Assembly (NCBI GenBank): GCA_025362495.1
Contig: JANYGI010000084.1
Span: 1-64,000 of the forward strand
Direction of reading: 5' to 3'
Length of the DNA: 64,000 nucleotides
Source: Byssovorax sp.
GTDB taxonomy: Bacteria > Myxococcota_A > Polyangia > Polyangiales > Polyangiaceae
The notes beneath the pieces were generated by a model. It saw only the letters and a program-made list of their open reading frames with translations, had not been told where the DNA came from and ran no database searches. Every line of letters starts with the position of its first letter. The first letter of the stretch is position 1. Positions 47,568 to 55,950 of this stretch are shown piece after piece. Made by a program: the position numbers and the translations under genes.

Positions 47568-48173
47568 ATGACTGCTCGTGCTCCGATCCAGGGACCCGCG
47601 ACGCTGGAAGATCTCCTCGCGATCCCCGAGGAAAAACGACGGCACGAGCTCATCGAGGGGTCTATCGAGGAGAAAGGCGCGACCACTGCCGAGCACGGCG
47701 ACGCCCAGCACTCGCTGTCCGCGTTCACTTTTGCCTTCAAGCACCGGCCGGGCGGCCGCTGGCCGGGGGGATGGTGGTTCGGGACCGAGGTTGAAGTCTA
47801 CTTCGATCCGGCGAATACCTTCCGCCCGGACGTGACGGGCTGGCGGCGAGATCGGGTAGCCGAGCGTCCGCGAGGTACTCCAGTCCTGATCCGGCCCGAC
47901 TGGGTGTGCGAGATCCTCTCGACCAACCGGCGCAACGATCTCGTGCGAAAGAAGCGCGTTTACCACCGCTTCGGCGTGCCCCACTACTGGATCATCGATC
48001 CTGCGGAGGAGACGTTGAGCGTCTTGCGATGGAGTCAGGATGGGTATGTGGAGATCCTGACGGCGGAGCGCAGCGAGACCGTTCGGGCCGAGCCCTTCGA
48101 GGCGATGCCGCTCCAGGTGGGGATCTTGTTCGGGGATGACGAGAAGGACGACGAGCCTGCGGCGGAGGGCTGA
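47568..48173 (+). CDS. Uma2-family (DUF820) nuclease-like protein
   Basis: This 201-residue protein is of the Uma2 family, which has a PD-(D/E)xK nuclease fold. Motifs are ELIEGSI with Glu, FRPDVTGW with the catalytic Asp, VCEILS with Glu and KKRVYHRFGVPHYWIIDP. Catalytic residues appear intact. The family is very abundant in cyanobacteria and myxobacteria, often in many copies, and its function is unproven. A perfect inverted repeat lies just upstream. Confidence 0.87.
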   Translation: MTARAPIQGPATLEDLLAIPEEKRRHELIEGSIEEKGATTAEHGDAQHSLSAFTFAFKHRPGGRWPGGWWFGTEVEVYFDPANTFRPDVTGWRRDRVAERPRGTPVLIRPDWVCEILSTNRRNDLVRKKRVYHRFGVPHYWIIDPAEETLSVLRWSQDGYVEILTAERSETVRAEPFEAMPLQVGILFGDDEKDDEPAAEG

Positions 48174-48195
48174 AGCGGTTTCGCATGCCGCGAGG

Positions 48196-48942
48196 TCAAG
48201 CGCCGAGCAGCACCGACAGCGCGGTCGCGGCGGGCGTGGAGCGCAGCGCCCTCAGGCACGCATGGTTGTGCTCGTCCGCCTGGAGGAGCCTGGCTGCGAA
48301 CGATCCGGCATCAGGATGAAGCGCCGCGTTCCAGAGCCGGAATGCGCGCTTGTACCCGTGCGTCGGCACCAGCGCGCAAAGCAACGTGGTGGCGTCTCTT
48401 GCCCAGCGTGTGACCGGTTCGGACACGCCTGCTTGCAGGATTCCATCGATGAGCACGCGTTCGAGGCAGTGCTCGTCGGGGAGCCCCGCGAACCTTTCGA
48501 TCGAGCTGGAGCGCCAAGGTGCGGGCAGCAAGACGACTTCGCGACGATCCATCTTGAAGGCGCGAGCGCCTGCTGGATTGCGGTCGAGCGGTCCGACCTT
48601 ACCCTTGGCGCCCGTATGCTCGCCGAACGCCTTCTCGAAGAATGCAAACTCGCGGGCCGGCGCGTCTCGGTCGGGATCGAATGACACCAAGATCATGTCC
48701 GGGCGCCCGCCGGCGCCCGCCTGCGCAAGGTCGATCGCGTGCTGCGCCAACCCGCTCTTCCCATTGCGTGATTCAAGCTGGATCTCGAGGTCGCCGATCT
48801 CGAAGCGCTGAGCCCGTGACGCCCCAGCCTGTGCAGTGAGCTGGGGTTTCTTGCGACACCCGTCCTCCAACAAGAGAGCACGGATCGCCGCGAGATCATC
48901 AGGCCCCTCGCATACGATCGCCCGGAAGCGCTTTGCCGCCAT
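48196..48942 (-). CDS. TOPRIM-like (DUF3226/OLD-type) protein
   Basis: This 248-residue protein appears to hold an OLD-type TOPRIM core: Glu12 in AIVCEGPDDLAAI and an Asp cluster Asp89, Asp91 and Asp93 in LVSFDPDRDAP. These are the acidic residues that bind metal in TOPRIM nucleases. The C-terminal half is helical, without a recognised domain. ATG 48942 lies two bases after the ATPase gene stop, so the two are co-translated. Separate ATPase and TOPRIM subunits are found in PARIS (AriA/AriB) and other OLD-related defence systems; here it may be a DUF3226 variant. Nuclease activity is inferred. Confidence 0.72.
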   Translation of the reverse strand: MAAKRFRAIVCEGPDDLAAIRALLLEDGCRKKPQLTAQAGASRAQRFEIGDLEIQLESRNGKSGLAQHAIDLAQAGAGGRPDMILVSFDPDRDAPAREFAFFEKAFGEHTGAKGKVGPLDRNPAGARAFKMDRREVVLLPAPWRSSSIERFAGLPDEHCLERVLIDGILQAGVSEPVTRWARDATTLLCALVPTHGYKRAFRLWNAALHPDAGSFAARLLQADEHNHACLRALRSTPAATALSVLLGA

Positions 48943-48944
48943 AC

Positions 48945-49973
48945 TCAGAGCCTCACGTCGTGGCCGAACTCGAGGACTCGCCGTTTCGCGTCCGGTCCCT
49001 CGATCACCACCGGATCGAGGACACCCGCGTCCATGCGCAGGCCGATCACGGCCACCTTCTCGGGCTCGTTCTCGAACACCTGAAGCACAGTCGCGATGAA
49101 CTCCAGGCTGTGCGTGGCAAACACGACCTGCGTACCGTCGTGAACCACGAGGCGCATCAGCGAGGCGATCGCACCGAACATTCCGGGGTGAGCGAAGACC
49201 TCCGGCTCGTCGATGGCGGCGACTCCGCCCTTCGCGCGGGCGAACGCTCCCGCAAGGAGGAGCGCTCGCCGGAACCCATCGCCCGCGTAAGCGAGCGGAT
49301 AGCCAATCCGGGGTTTGCCCTCGAAGAGGTGCGGCTCGTCCCGGTCGCCCACGGCGATGCTTTCGATCGACGTAACGTTGGGGCGAAGCTCCTGGAGGTA
49401 CTTGAACCAATCGTCGTACCAGGAGCTCAGCTTGATTGCGCTCAATGCCGTTCGGAGTGCGCTGGAGAAGCGGCCGCCCTGAAATCGCGCAGTCGCTCCC
49501 GCGGGACGATCAACGAAGTTCCCTTGCAACGCGAAGGGGACCTGCCCCGGGACCGCGGGCGTGACAGCGAGCCAGGCCCCATCTTCGTCAATGTAACCGT
49601 CGAGCGGACCGGAGCTGGTTCCGCCCGGTTGCCCCCGTTGAACCGTGAGAATGCGCGGATCGGTCTGCGAGCGGCGAACACGCACGCCACGAGTCAGCGG
49701 CCCCACCGGCCCGTCGGAATCGAATGTCGCGTCCACCACGGCGCCGTTATCATCGAACCAGTACTTCATCCCCGCGAGCCCGAGCCATTCGCGCGATGCG
49801 AGCGCCTCGAATACGGCGTTGGGTGATGGCCCCGCGCATGCGACGCCCAGGGCTTCGAGAACCGTTGACTTCCCGCAGCCGTTGGCCCCCACGATCATCG
49901 TGAGGGGCGCGAGGCCGTCGATCTGCCCGTCACGGATCCCGCGCAGTCCCTGGATGCGAATGCTGGTGATCAT
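48945..49973 (-). CDS. AAA/ABC-type ATPase, OLD/RecF-like
   Basis: This 342-residue ATPase is of the AAA_15/AAA_21 type used by OLD, RecF and SMC-like proteins. Walker A is GANGCGKST (29-37), Walker B AAIDEPE (252-258) and the H-loop FATHS (His288). LAYAGDGFRRAL near 228-239 stands where the ABC signature is expected. The start SIRIQGLRGIRDGQI is typical of OLD-like ATPases. The coiled-coil insert is short. It is paired with the TOPRIM-like gene two bases downstream, which suggests an ATPase-sensor plus nuclease-effector module. Confidence 0.82.
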   Translation of the reverse strand: MITSIRIQGLRGIRDGQIDGLAPLTMIVGANGCGKSTVLEALGVACAGPSPNAVFEALASREWLGLAGMKYWFDDNGAVVDATFDSDGPVGPLTRGVRVRRSQTDPRILTVQRGQPGGTSSGPLDGYIDEDGAWLAVTPAVPGQVPFALQGNFVDRPAGATARFQGGRFSSALRTALSAIKLSSWYDDWFKYLQELRPNVTSIESIAVGDRDEPHLFEGKPRIGYPLAYAGDGFRRALLLAGAFARAKGGVAAIDEPEVFAHPGMFGAIASLMRLVVHDGTQVVFATHSLEFIATVLQVFENEPEKVAVIGLRMDAGVLDPVVIEGPDAKRRVLEFGHDVRL

Positions 49974-50068
49974 GATCCGCGCCGGTTTACTCCAATCTAC
50001 CGGCAGAAACTACCGCGGAGATGCCGCGGCTGAGGAACGCCGGTCGCTGACCTCCTCCGATCCTGGAT

Positions 50069-50311
50069 GCGGCCCGGTCGGCACCGCCCGCAGCTACTTG
50101 CGGCCCGGTCGGCACCGCCCCGCGACTACCTTCGGCCCGGTCGGCACCGCCCCGCGACTACCTGCGGCCCGGTCGGCGCCGCCCCGCGGCTACCTGCGGC
50201 CCGGTAGGCACCGCCCCGCGACTACCTTCGGCCCGGTAGGCACCGCCCCGCGGCTACCTGCGGCCCGGTCGGCACCGCCCCGCGGCTACCTGCGGCCCGG
50301 TCGGCACCGCC
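50069..50311. repeat. 32-bp tandem repeat array, 7 full units plus one partial
   Basis: Units start GCGGCCCGGTCGGCACCGCC and end CGCGGCTACCT or CGCGACTACCT. Starts are 50069 (31 bp), 50100, 50132, 50164, 50196, 50228 and 50260 (32 bp each), then a 20-bp partial unit at 50292-50311. Variation is limited to a few positions: G/T at the first base, C/A at the eleventh, and A/G near the end. Each unit contains CGGT-CGGC-ACCG, able to form a small hairpin. No spacers separate the units. Confidence 0.95.
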
Positions 50312-50380
50312 AGATCGGTGGACGCGGCGCCTCCGCCCGCCGACGCGCTGACGAGTCGAACTCGCTGCGACGGCCTTGCC

Positions 50381-50416
50381 GTGCTCAGACAAGGCGGGGA
50401 TCCCCGCCCTGAGCAC
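50381..50416. promoter_or_regulatory. Nested 36-bp palindrome
   Basis: GTGCTCAG (50381-50388) pairs with CTGAGCAC (50409-50416). Inside, GGCGGGGATCCCCGCC (50393-50408) is itself a perfect 16-bp palindrome; only ACAA at 50389-50392 is unpaired. The symmetry is too long for chance. It may be a protein-binding site or a cruciform-forming element between two divergent genes. Confidence 0.55.
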
Positions 50417-50667
50417 GCGACGCGTGCGATTTGGGCGGGGCGGGCCGCGCGGAGCCGCGAAGCGGCGAGCACGGACCGGGGGTGGGCATCAACTCTTCTT
50501 TTCTCTTCTGGTCCTCGAAGCCACGCAGCGGGGCCCGGGTCATCCCCTGGCTATCCTCGATAAGAGGGCAACTTGTAGCGCCGCGGAGCGAGAGCGCCGT
50601 CCTCTGGGTTCCTCTTGCATCGACGACCGTCGCGGTGCGAGAGTCCCCCCCAGGGGTAAATACTAGA

Positions 50668-51714
50668 ATGTCTAGCTTCAGAATCTTTCGTTCCAGTCTC
50701 GTCCTTGCTTCGATCGTCGCGCTCACCGCCGCTCTCACCGGCGGAGGCTGCGCGACCGCCAACAACCCGGTGGGAAGCGGCGGCGGCACCACCAGCGGTG
50801 GAGGCGCCGAGGCCCGCTGCACCGGTACGCCGCCGGCCTGCGCCGGGCTCGACGACTTCGATTGCCAGACGACCAACGGCTGCACCCACGTCGGTGCGTG
50901 CCAGGGCACGGCGCTCGACTGCGCCTCGCTCTCGGCCTCGGGGTGCGCCAAGCAACCTGGCTGCACCTCGATGACGACCAGCAGCTGCGCGGGCTCGGCC
51001 CAGCCCTGCTTCAACTTCAGCAACCCCTCGATCTGCACGCAGCAGAAGGGCTGCACCTGGGACCCGAACAACTTCTTCTGCAACGGCGTGCCGACGAGCT
51101 GCCAGCAGCTCTCCGGCCAGGCCTGCGCGTCGCAGCTCGGGTGCAACGCCGGCCAGGGCTCGAGCGCTTGCCTGGGCACCCCCGCCGCGTGCCCGACGTT
51201 CCTGGCCAAGGACGGCTGCGCCACGGAGATCGGGTGCGTCTGGGTCTCGCAGTGCGCGGGCGCGCCGACCGCCTGCGCGACGCTGAAGGACGCCGACTGC
51301 GCCTATCAGCCGGGCTGCTCCTGCGCCGATTGCGGGAGCACGTCGTCGAGCTCCACCGGCGGAGGCCCGGTGTGCCACGGCCAGAGTGACTGTAGCCCCG
51401 CCCAGGATGCCTGCCGGACGGGCGACTGCATCAACGGCGAGTGCACGCGCCTCCCGAATTGCCAGGCGTGCGTGAAGCAGGTGCAGTGCAATCCGCACCA
51501 GCAGGCGTGCTTCACCGGCAACTGCATCGACGGCATGTGCCAGGCGAAGCCGAGCTGCCAGGCCTGCTCCGCGCCGGCCGACTGCAACACCACCACCAGC
51601 AAGTGCTTCACCGGCAACTGCGTCGACCAGAGCTGCGAGGTGACGACGATGTGCACCAGCGGCGACGGCTGCTGCCCGCCGGGCTGCGCCGGCCTCGACA
51701 CCGACTGCAACTGA
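50668..51714 (+). CDS. Cys-rich repeat lipoprotein
   Basis: This lipoprotein of 348 residues has lipobox GGGC (Cys28) and a Gly/Ser/Thr linker. Residues about 50-240 hold repeats of the form C..C..L....C....GC, with Trp or Thr before the next Cys (for example CATEIGCVWVSQC). After a Ser-rich hinge come three repeats of the form C...CFTGNCIDGMCQ. Many disulfides and surface exposure are likely. No catalytic motif is seen. ATG 50668 was chosen because the signal peptide starts there; the ribosome site is weak. Confidence 0.78.
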   Translation: MSSFRIFRSSLVLASIVALTAALTGGGCATANNPVGSGGGTTSGGGAEARCTGTPPACAGLDDFDCQTTNGCTHVGACQGTALDCASLSASGCAKQPGCTSMTTSSCAGSAQPCFNFSNPSICTQQKGCTWDPNNFFCNGVPTSCQQLSGQACASQLGCNAGQGSSACLGTPAACPTFLAKDGCATEIGCVWVSQCAGAPTACATLKDADCAYQPGCSCADCGSTSSSSTGGGPVCHGQSDCSPAQDACRTGDCINGECTRLPNCQACVKQVQCNPHQQACFTGNCIDGMCQAKPSCQACSAPADCNTTTSKCFTGNCVDQSCEVTTMCTSGDGCCPPGCAGLDTDCN

Positions 51715-51738
51715 GCTACGAGAGGATCGCGACACCCC

Positions 51739-52242
51739 ATGGCCAGACCCGAGATCGAGAGAGTCATTCCCGGACCTGGCCAGGAGTCCGTCTGGGATTA
51801 TCCGCGGCCGCCGTGCGTCGAGCTGACGACCAGGCACATCGAGGTCTTCGCTGGAGGCGCGCTCCTCGCCGAGACCCGGCGCGCGCAGCGGCTGCTCGAG
51901 ACCAGCCATCCTCCCACGTATTACCTCCCGCGCGCCGACATCGACATGACGCGGCTCATCGCCTCTCCGCGGCAGAGCTTCTGCGAGTGGAAGGGGGTGG
52001 CCTCGTATTTTCACGTCCTCGTCGGGGAAGCGCTGCTCCGCGACGTCGCCTGGACCTACGAGGCGCCCACGTCGGGATTCGCCGCGCTCGCGTCGCACGT
52101 GGCCTTCTACGCCGCGGCGATGGATCGCTGCCTCGTCGACGGCGAGCTCGTGCGCCCGCAGCCAGGTGGCTTTTACGGTGGGTGGGTGACGGACGATGTC
52201 GTCGGCCCGTTCAAAGGCTCGCCCGGCACCATGGGGTGGTGA
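51739..52242 (+). CDS. DUF427-domain protein
   Basis: This 167-residue protein of the DUF427 family shows VWDYPRPPCVELTTRHIEVFAGG, TYYLPRADIDMTRL and CEWKGVASYFHV, all typical. The terminal GGWVTDDVVGPFKG is also conserved. The family has a small beta-fold; its function is unknown. It follows the Cys-rich lipoprotein gene by 24 bp but is probably unrelated in function. It is convergent with the WYL regulator gene. Confidence 0.87.
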   Translation: MARPEIERVIPGPGQESVWDYPRPPCVELTTRHIEVFAGGALLAETRRAQRLLETSHPPTYYLPRADIDMTRLIASPRQSFCEWKGVASYFHVLVGEALLRDVAWTYEAPTSGFAALASHVAFYAAAMDRCLVDGELVRPQPGGFYGGWVTDDVVGPFKGSPGTMGW

Positions 52243-52288
52243 GAGGAGAGAGGCAGTCAGGATCAGGCGGAGCCGCGCGTACCTGCCA

Positions 52289-52975
52289 TCAACGCCGCGG
52301 AGGCCGCGTCTTTCGCCAGCGGGCCCGCAGCGTGCTCGGCTTGTCGTCGTAGGTCTCGTCGAGGAACGAGGCGCTGACCACGCGGTCGGCGCGGAAGTGC
52401 CGGAAGTCTTGCCGCAGCTCGCAGAAGGCCGCGAGGATGCGGGTCGTATCGAAGTAACCGACGATCACCGGCCACACCACGCGCTCGCTCTCACGCTCGC
52501 TCTCGTCGCGATAACGCAGCCGGATCTTGGTGCCGGCGCGGATGGCCTGGCGCACGGCGACCATGTCGAGCGTGTCGGGCAACACCTGGAGCGCGGGAGG
52601 CGTGCTGATGGCGGGATTGAGCACGAGAGGGCGCAGGCGCTCGGGCACGGTCGCGGAGATCTTGGCGATGAGGTCTTGAGCGGCGCGGCGCAGCGCGCTG
52701 TCACCGCGCGACGAGACCCACTCCGCGCCGAGCACGGCGACCTCGATCTCGTCGGGCGTGAGCATCAGCGGCGGCATGTCGTAGCCGCGATCGAGCACGT
52801 AGCCCGTGCCCGCCTCGCCGCGGATCGGGACGCGCTGGGCCATGAGATCGGCGACGTCGCGGTAGATCGTGCGCTTCGACGTCTCGAGCTCGGTGGCCAG
52901 CGCGTCGGCCGTGATCGGCGCGCGCTGGCGGCGGAGGATCTGGATGATTTGAAAGAGTCGGTCGGCCCGGCGCAT
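52289..52975 (-). CDS. YafY-type WYL-domain transcriptional regulator
   Basis: This 228-residue regulator has an N-terminal winged helix (MRRADRLFQIIQILRR...ITADALATELETSKRTIYRDVADL, residues 1-50) of the DeoR-like HTH_11 type. A WYL-like ligand domain follows at about 130-200 (IRLRYRDESERESERVVWPVIVGYFDTTRILAAFCEL), in which the literal WYL is replaced. It is divergent from a GST gene, and a perfect inverted repeat directly upstream of its ATG is a candidate operator. Control of itself and of the GST gene is inferred. Confidence 0.87.
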   Translation of the reverse strand: MRRADRLFQIIQILRRQRAPITADALATELETSKRTIYRDVADLMAQRVPIRGEAGTGYVLDRGYDMPPLMLTPDEIEVAVLGAEWVSSRGDSALRRAAQDLIAKISATVPERLRPLVLNPAISTPPALQVLPDTLDMVAVRQAIRAGTKIRLRYRDESERESERVVWPVIVGYFDTTRILAAFCELRQDFRHFRADRVVSASFLDETYDDKPSTLRARWRKTRPPRR

Positions 52976-52976
52976 G

Positions 52977-53000
52977 CTGCTGACAGCAGGGTGTCAGCAG
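52977..53000. promoter_or_regulatory. Candidate WYL-regulator operator
   Basis: CTGCTGACA-GCAGGG-TGTCAGCAG is a perfect 9-bp inverted repeat with a 6-bp centre, one base upstream of the regulator start codon and 60 bp upstream of the divergent GST gene. The TGACA-N6-TGTCA core resembles, from memory, sites in front of YafY-type regulators. It probably autoregulates the pair. Confidence 0.6.
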
Positions 53001-53060
53001 GGGCGTCGTACATCAAGCCCGCTGGATCCACGGAGGATCCACGGAAGCAGCGAGACCCCC

Positions 53061-53777
53061 ATGATTACCCTCTTCGGCGTCGGCCCCGGATTTGGACTCC
53101 CCGAGGCCAGCCCCTTCGTGACCAAGACCGAGGCCCAGATCCAGATGCTCGGGATCCCCTACAAAAAGAGCACCGCGCGGCCCGATCAAGCGCCCAAGGG
53201 GCAGGTCCCGTTCATCGATGATGCGGGGAAGCGCATCGGCGACTCGAACCTTCTGCGCGAGCACCTCGAGAAGGCGGCGGGCAAGGCGCTCGACGCGCAC
53301 CTCGACGACCGGCAGCGCGCCGAAGCCTGGGCGATCGAGCGGATGCTCGATGATCACCTCGGCCCGATCCTGCGTTACATGCGGTGGCTCCTGCCCGAGA
53401 ACTTCGCCAAGGGCCCGGCGCACTTCGCGGACGCGGCGCCCGAGGAGGCTCGCCCGAAGCTGCGCGAAACGATCCTGAGCAACATTCGCGAGGGCCTGCG
53501 CGCCGTCGGCCCGGCGCGGCACTCGCTGGGCGAGGTGACGGAGCTCGGCGATCGATCGCTGTCGGCCCTCAGCGTGCTTCTCGGCGACAAGCCCTATCTG
53601 TTCGGCGAGAAGGCCTCCGGCGTGGACGCCACGGCCTTCGCGATGGTCTCCGGGATCCTGACGCCGTTCTTCGATTCGCCCCTGCGCGAGAAGGCGTTGA
53701 GCCACGCCAACCTGGTGGCCTGTGCAGCGCGGATGATGAAGCAGTATTACCCGGAGCATCGCTGGGACGTGGGGTGA
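53061..53777 (+). CDS. Glutathione S-transferase-like protein
   Basis: This 238-residue GST-fold protein has a thioredoxin-like N-terminal part (ITLFGVGPGFGLPEASPFVTKTEAQIQMLGI) with the cis-Pro in GQVPFIDDAG. A helical C-terminal domain follows, with YLFGEKASGVDATAFAMVSG as the conserved Asp-containing helix. The start at ATG 53061 fits the family N-terminus, although the upstream ribosome site is poor. It resembles metaxin/FAX-type bacterial GSTs. It is divergent from the WYL regulator, so induction by stress or a small ligand is plausible. Confidence 0.82.
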   Translation: MITLFGVGPGFGLPEASPFVTKTEAQIQMLGIPYKKSTARPDQAPKGQVPFIDDAGKRIGDSNLLREHLEKAAGKALDAHLDDRQRAEAWAIERMLDDHLGPILRYMRWLLPENFAKGPAHFADAAPEEARPKLRETILSNIREGLRAVGPARHSLGEVTELGDRSLSALSVLLGDKPYLFGEKASGVDATAFAMVSGILTPFFDSPLREKALSHANLVACAARMMKQYYPEHRWDVG

Positions 53778-53832
53778 TGAGCGGGACCCGCGCGCGGCTC
53801 CCGGCGCTCCCGTCTCCGCTCCGGGACGGGCG

Positions 53833-54663
53833 TCACCCGCGCGCGATCGCGATCGCGGCCGGCGCGCGTCGCTTCATGAACGCCACCGGCGAGACGCCCG
53901 CGAGCTCGCGGAACTCTCTGACCAGGTGCGGTTGATCGCAGTAGCCGCTCGCGAGGGCGACCTCGGACCAGGATCCGCGTGCGACCTCCAGGTTCGAGAC
54001 GACGCGCTGGAAGCGGGTGATGCGCGCGTAGCGCTTCGGCGAGACTCCCACGGTCGCCACGAAGGCGCGTCGCAGGTTCCGCGGGCTGATGTGGAGGGCG
54101 CTCGCCGTCTCTCCCAGGGTGGTTCCTCCGAGCGAGAGCTGCCGGACCGCGGCGCGCGCGACGGCCGCCGAGGCGGGCTCGAACATGTCGGGGCCTTGCA
54201 GGCGGCCTTCCAGGGCGCGCTCGATCGCCTCCGAGCAGGCGCGCGCGCGATCGAGCGAGGCGCCGGTCGCGACCGCGACCAGCTGCTCCACCAGGGCGTC
54301 GGCGTGGGAGCCCCAGAGATCGCGGGCCGGGACCATGCGATCGGCGAGCTCGTCCATCGGCACTCCGAAGAAGGGATAGGCGCCGCCGGGTCGAAAGACC
54401 ACCTGCGCTGCGAGCAGGCAGCGAGGCGCGCGCTTGTACAGGGCTCGCGTCTGCGGCCCGAGGACGACGAGGTCGGCGCGGTCGCCGTCGCGGAGTCGAA
54501 AGACCAGCGTCGTCGAGCCGTCGGGCAGAAGCTCGATGTCCGTGATCGGCGTCGCTCTGGCGCTGACGGCGACGATGAACTTGCGGAGCACGCGCGACGC
54601 CGGCGCGGAGGCCTCCGGGTGCGGGGCGCCACCCTCGGTGGCCGGTTCGATCGATTGCAGCAC
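53833..54663 (-). CDS. AraC-family transcriptional regulator
   Basis: This 276-residue regulator has an N-terminal ligand-type domain (about 25-120, containing VFRPGGAYPFFGVP and a DUF6597-like DELADRMVP). The C-terminal AraC double HTH (about 180-265) is visible as ETASALHISPRNLRRAFVATVGVSPKRYARITRFQRVV and SEVALASGYCDQPHLVREFRELAGVSP. It is divergent from the aldo/keto reductase gene 141 bp away, which is a likely target. Confidence 0.88.
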   Translation of the reverse strand: MLQSIEPATEGGAPHPEASAPASRVLRKFIVAVSARATPITDIELLPDGSTTLVFRLRDGDRADLVVLGPQTRALYKRAPRCLLAAQVVFRPGGAYPFFGVPMDELADRMVPARDLWGSHADALVEQLVAVATGASLDRARACSEAIERALEGRLQGPDMFEPASAAVARAAVRQLSLGGTTLGETASALHISPRNLRRAFVATVGVSPKRYARITRFQRVVSNLEVARGSWSEVALASGYCDQPHLVREFRELAGVSPVAFMKRRAPAAIAIARG

Positions 54664-54804
54664 GAGGCCACTCTGCGCTCACCTCTCGGCGCCAGCAACC
54701 CATCCGGCCGCGTCCTGGCCGTTTCCTCCAAGATTGCCCGCGGTCACGGGCGCACCCTGCGGACCAGCTGAAGCCACTTCAGCGCGATCCCAAGGAAACC
54801 CACC

Positions 54805-55893
54805 ATGCAACTCGATCACTACGTCACCCTCGGCCGCTCCGGGCTGCGCGTCAGCCCCCTTTGCCTCGGCGCCATGACCTTCGGCGACGACCTCGGCGCT
54901 GGATCCAGCGTGAAGGACTCCGAGGCCATCCTCGATCGCTTCCTCGATCGCGGCGGCAACTTCATCGATACCGCCAACTTCTACACCAAGGGTCACTCCG
55001 AGAAGATCATCGGCGACCACCTCGGTCGCCACGCCGGCAAGCGCGATCGGGCGGTGATCGCCACCAAGTTCACGGCCAACCTCTACCTCGGGGATCCCAA
55101 TGGCGGAGGCGCCGGCCGGAAGGCCATCATCGCGCAGTGCGAGCAGTCGTTGCGCCGCTTGCAGACGGACTACATCGATCTCTACTGGATGCACATCTGG
55201 GACAGGAACACGCCGATCGAGGAGACGATGCACGCGCTCCACGATCTCGTGACGGCCGGCAAGGTGCGCTATCTCGGCGTCTCCGACACGCCGGCGTGGA
55301 AGGTGGCGCAGGCGAACGGCATCGCGGGCTCCCGCGGGTGGTCGCAGTTCATCGCGCTGCAAGTCGAGCACTCGCTACTCGAGCGCACGGTCGAGGGCGA
55401 GCTGATTCCCATGGCGCGCGAGCTGGGCCTCGGCGTCACGCCGTGGTCGCCTCTCAAGAGCGGTGTTCTCTCTGGCAAGTACCTGCGAGAGAACCACGGG
55501 AAGCACACCCCCGATCGTGGTCACTTCGTGCTCTCGGCGCTCGGCGACAGGGCGTACACCATCGTCGAGAAGCTTGGCGAGATTGCCAGAGATCTCGACA
55601 CCACGCCGGCGCGCGTGGCCCTCGCGTGGGTGGTTGGCCGGCCGGGCGTCACCTCCCCGATCATCGGCGCGCGCACGCTGGCGCAGCTCGACGACAACCT
55701 CGCTTGCCTCTCGGTCAAGCTCACCTCCGATCAGGTGGCCGCGCTCGACGCGCTCTCGGCGCCGACGCTGGACTTCCCCGCTGCATTCCTGGCGCACGCG
55801 GCCGGCGCGTTCCTGAACGGCGGGACGACGGTGAACGGCGAGAGCTCGGCGGCGCTGCCGATGGCACCGCAGAGCGAGAGTGAGCGGTACTGA
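54805..55893 (+). CDS. Aldo/keto reductase
   Basis: This NADPH-dependent oxidoreductase of 362 residues has a TIM barrel and the catalytic tetrad Asp55 (FIDTANFY), Tyr60, Lys88 (IATKF) and His130 (LYWMHIWD). GVTPWSPLKSGVLSGKY and SPIIGART are cofactor-region motifs. The family reduces aldehydes or ketones; the substrate is unknown. A C-terminal extension beyond the barrel (about 35 residues, Ser/Ala/Gly-rich) is slightly long. The divergent AraC gene probably controls it. Confidence 0.9.
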   Translation: MQLDHYVTLGRSGLRVSPLCLGAMTFGDDLGAGSSVKDSEAILDRFLDRGGNFIDTANFYTKGHSEKIIGDHLGRHAGKRDRAVIATKFTANLYLGDPNGGGAGRKAIIAQCEQSLRRLQTDYIDLYWMHIWDRNTPIEETMHALHDLVTAGKVRYLGVSDTPAWKVAQANGIAGSRGWSQFIALQVEHSLLERTVEGELIPMARELGLGVTPWSPLKSGVLSGKYLRENHGKHTPDRGHFVLSALGDRAYTIVEKLGEIARDLDTTPARVALAWVVGRPGVTSPIIGARTLAQLDDNLACLSVKLTSDQVAALDALSAPTLDFPAAFLAHAAGAFLNGGTTVNGESSAALPMAPQSESERY

Positions 55894-55950
55894 CCAGCGC
55901 GAGCCTCATCGCAGGTGCGCGACGTCGACAAGAGGGCTGATTTCGATCGT

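Larger units (their letters stand above)
49974..50667. other. Gene-free region with tandem repeats and palindrome
   Basis: No convincing gene lies between the AAA ATPase gene and the Cys-rich lipoprotein gene, which diverge from here. The stretch holds a 32-bp tandem array (50069-50311) and a 36-bp nested palindrome (50381-50416). Apart from the array, the sequence is unremarkable. Frames through the array give repetitive Arg/Pro/Gly peptides, but the 32-bp unit would shift frame at each copy. Confidence 0.6.

Noticed and set aside
50069-50311. CRISPR array
   Set aside because: Units follow each other without spacers, and no cas gene is in the window. It is a plain tandem repeat.
49645-50412. 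Plus-strand protein containing Arg/Pro/Gly repeats across the tandem array
   Set aside because: The 32-bp unit shifts frame at every copy, and the rest lies antisense to the AAA ATPase gene.
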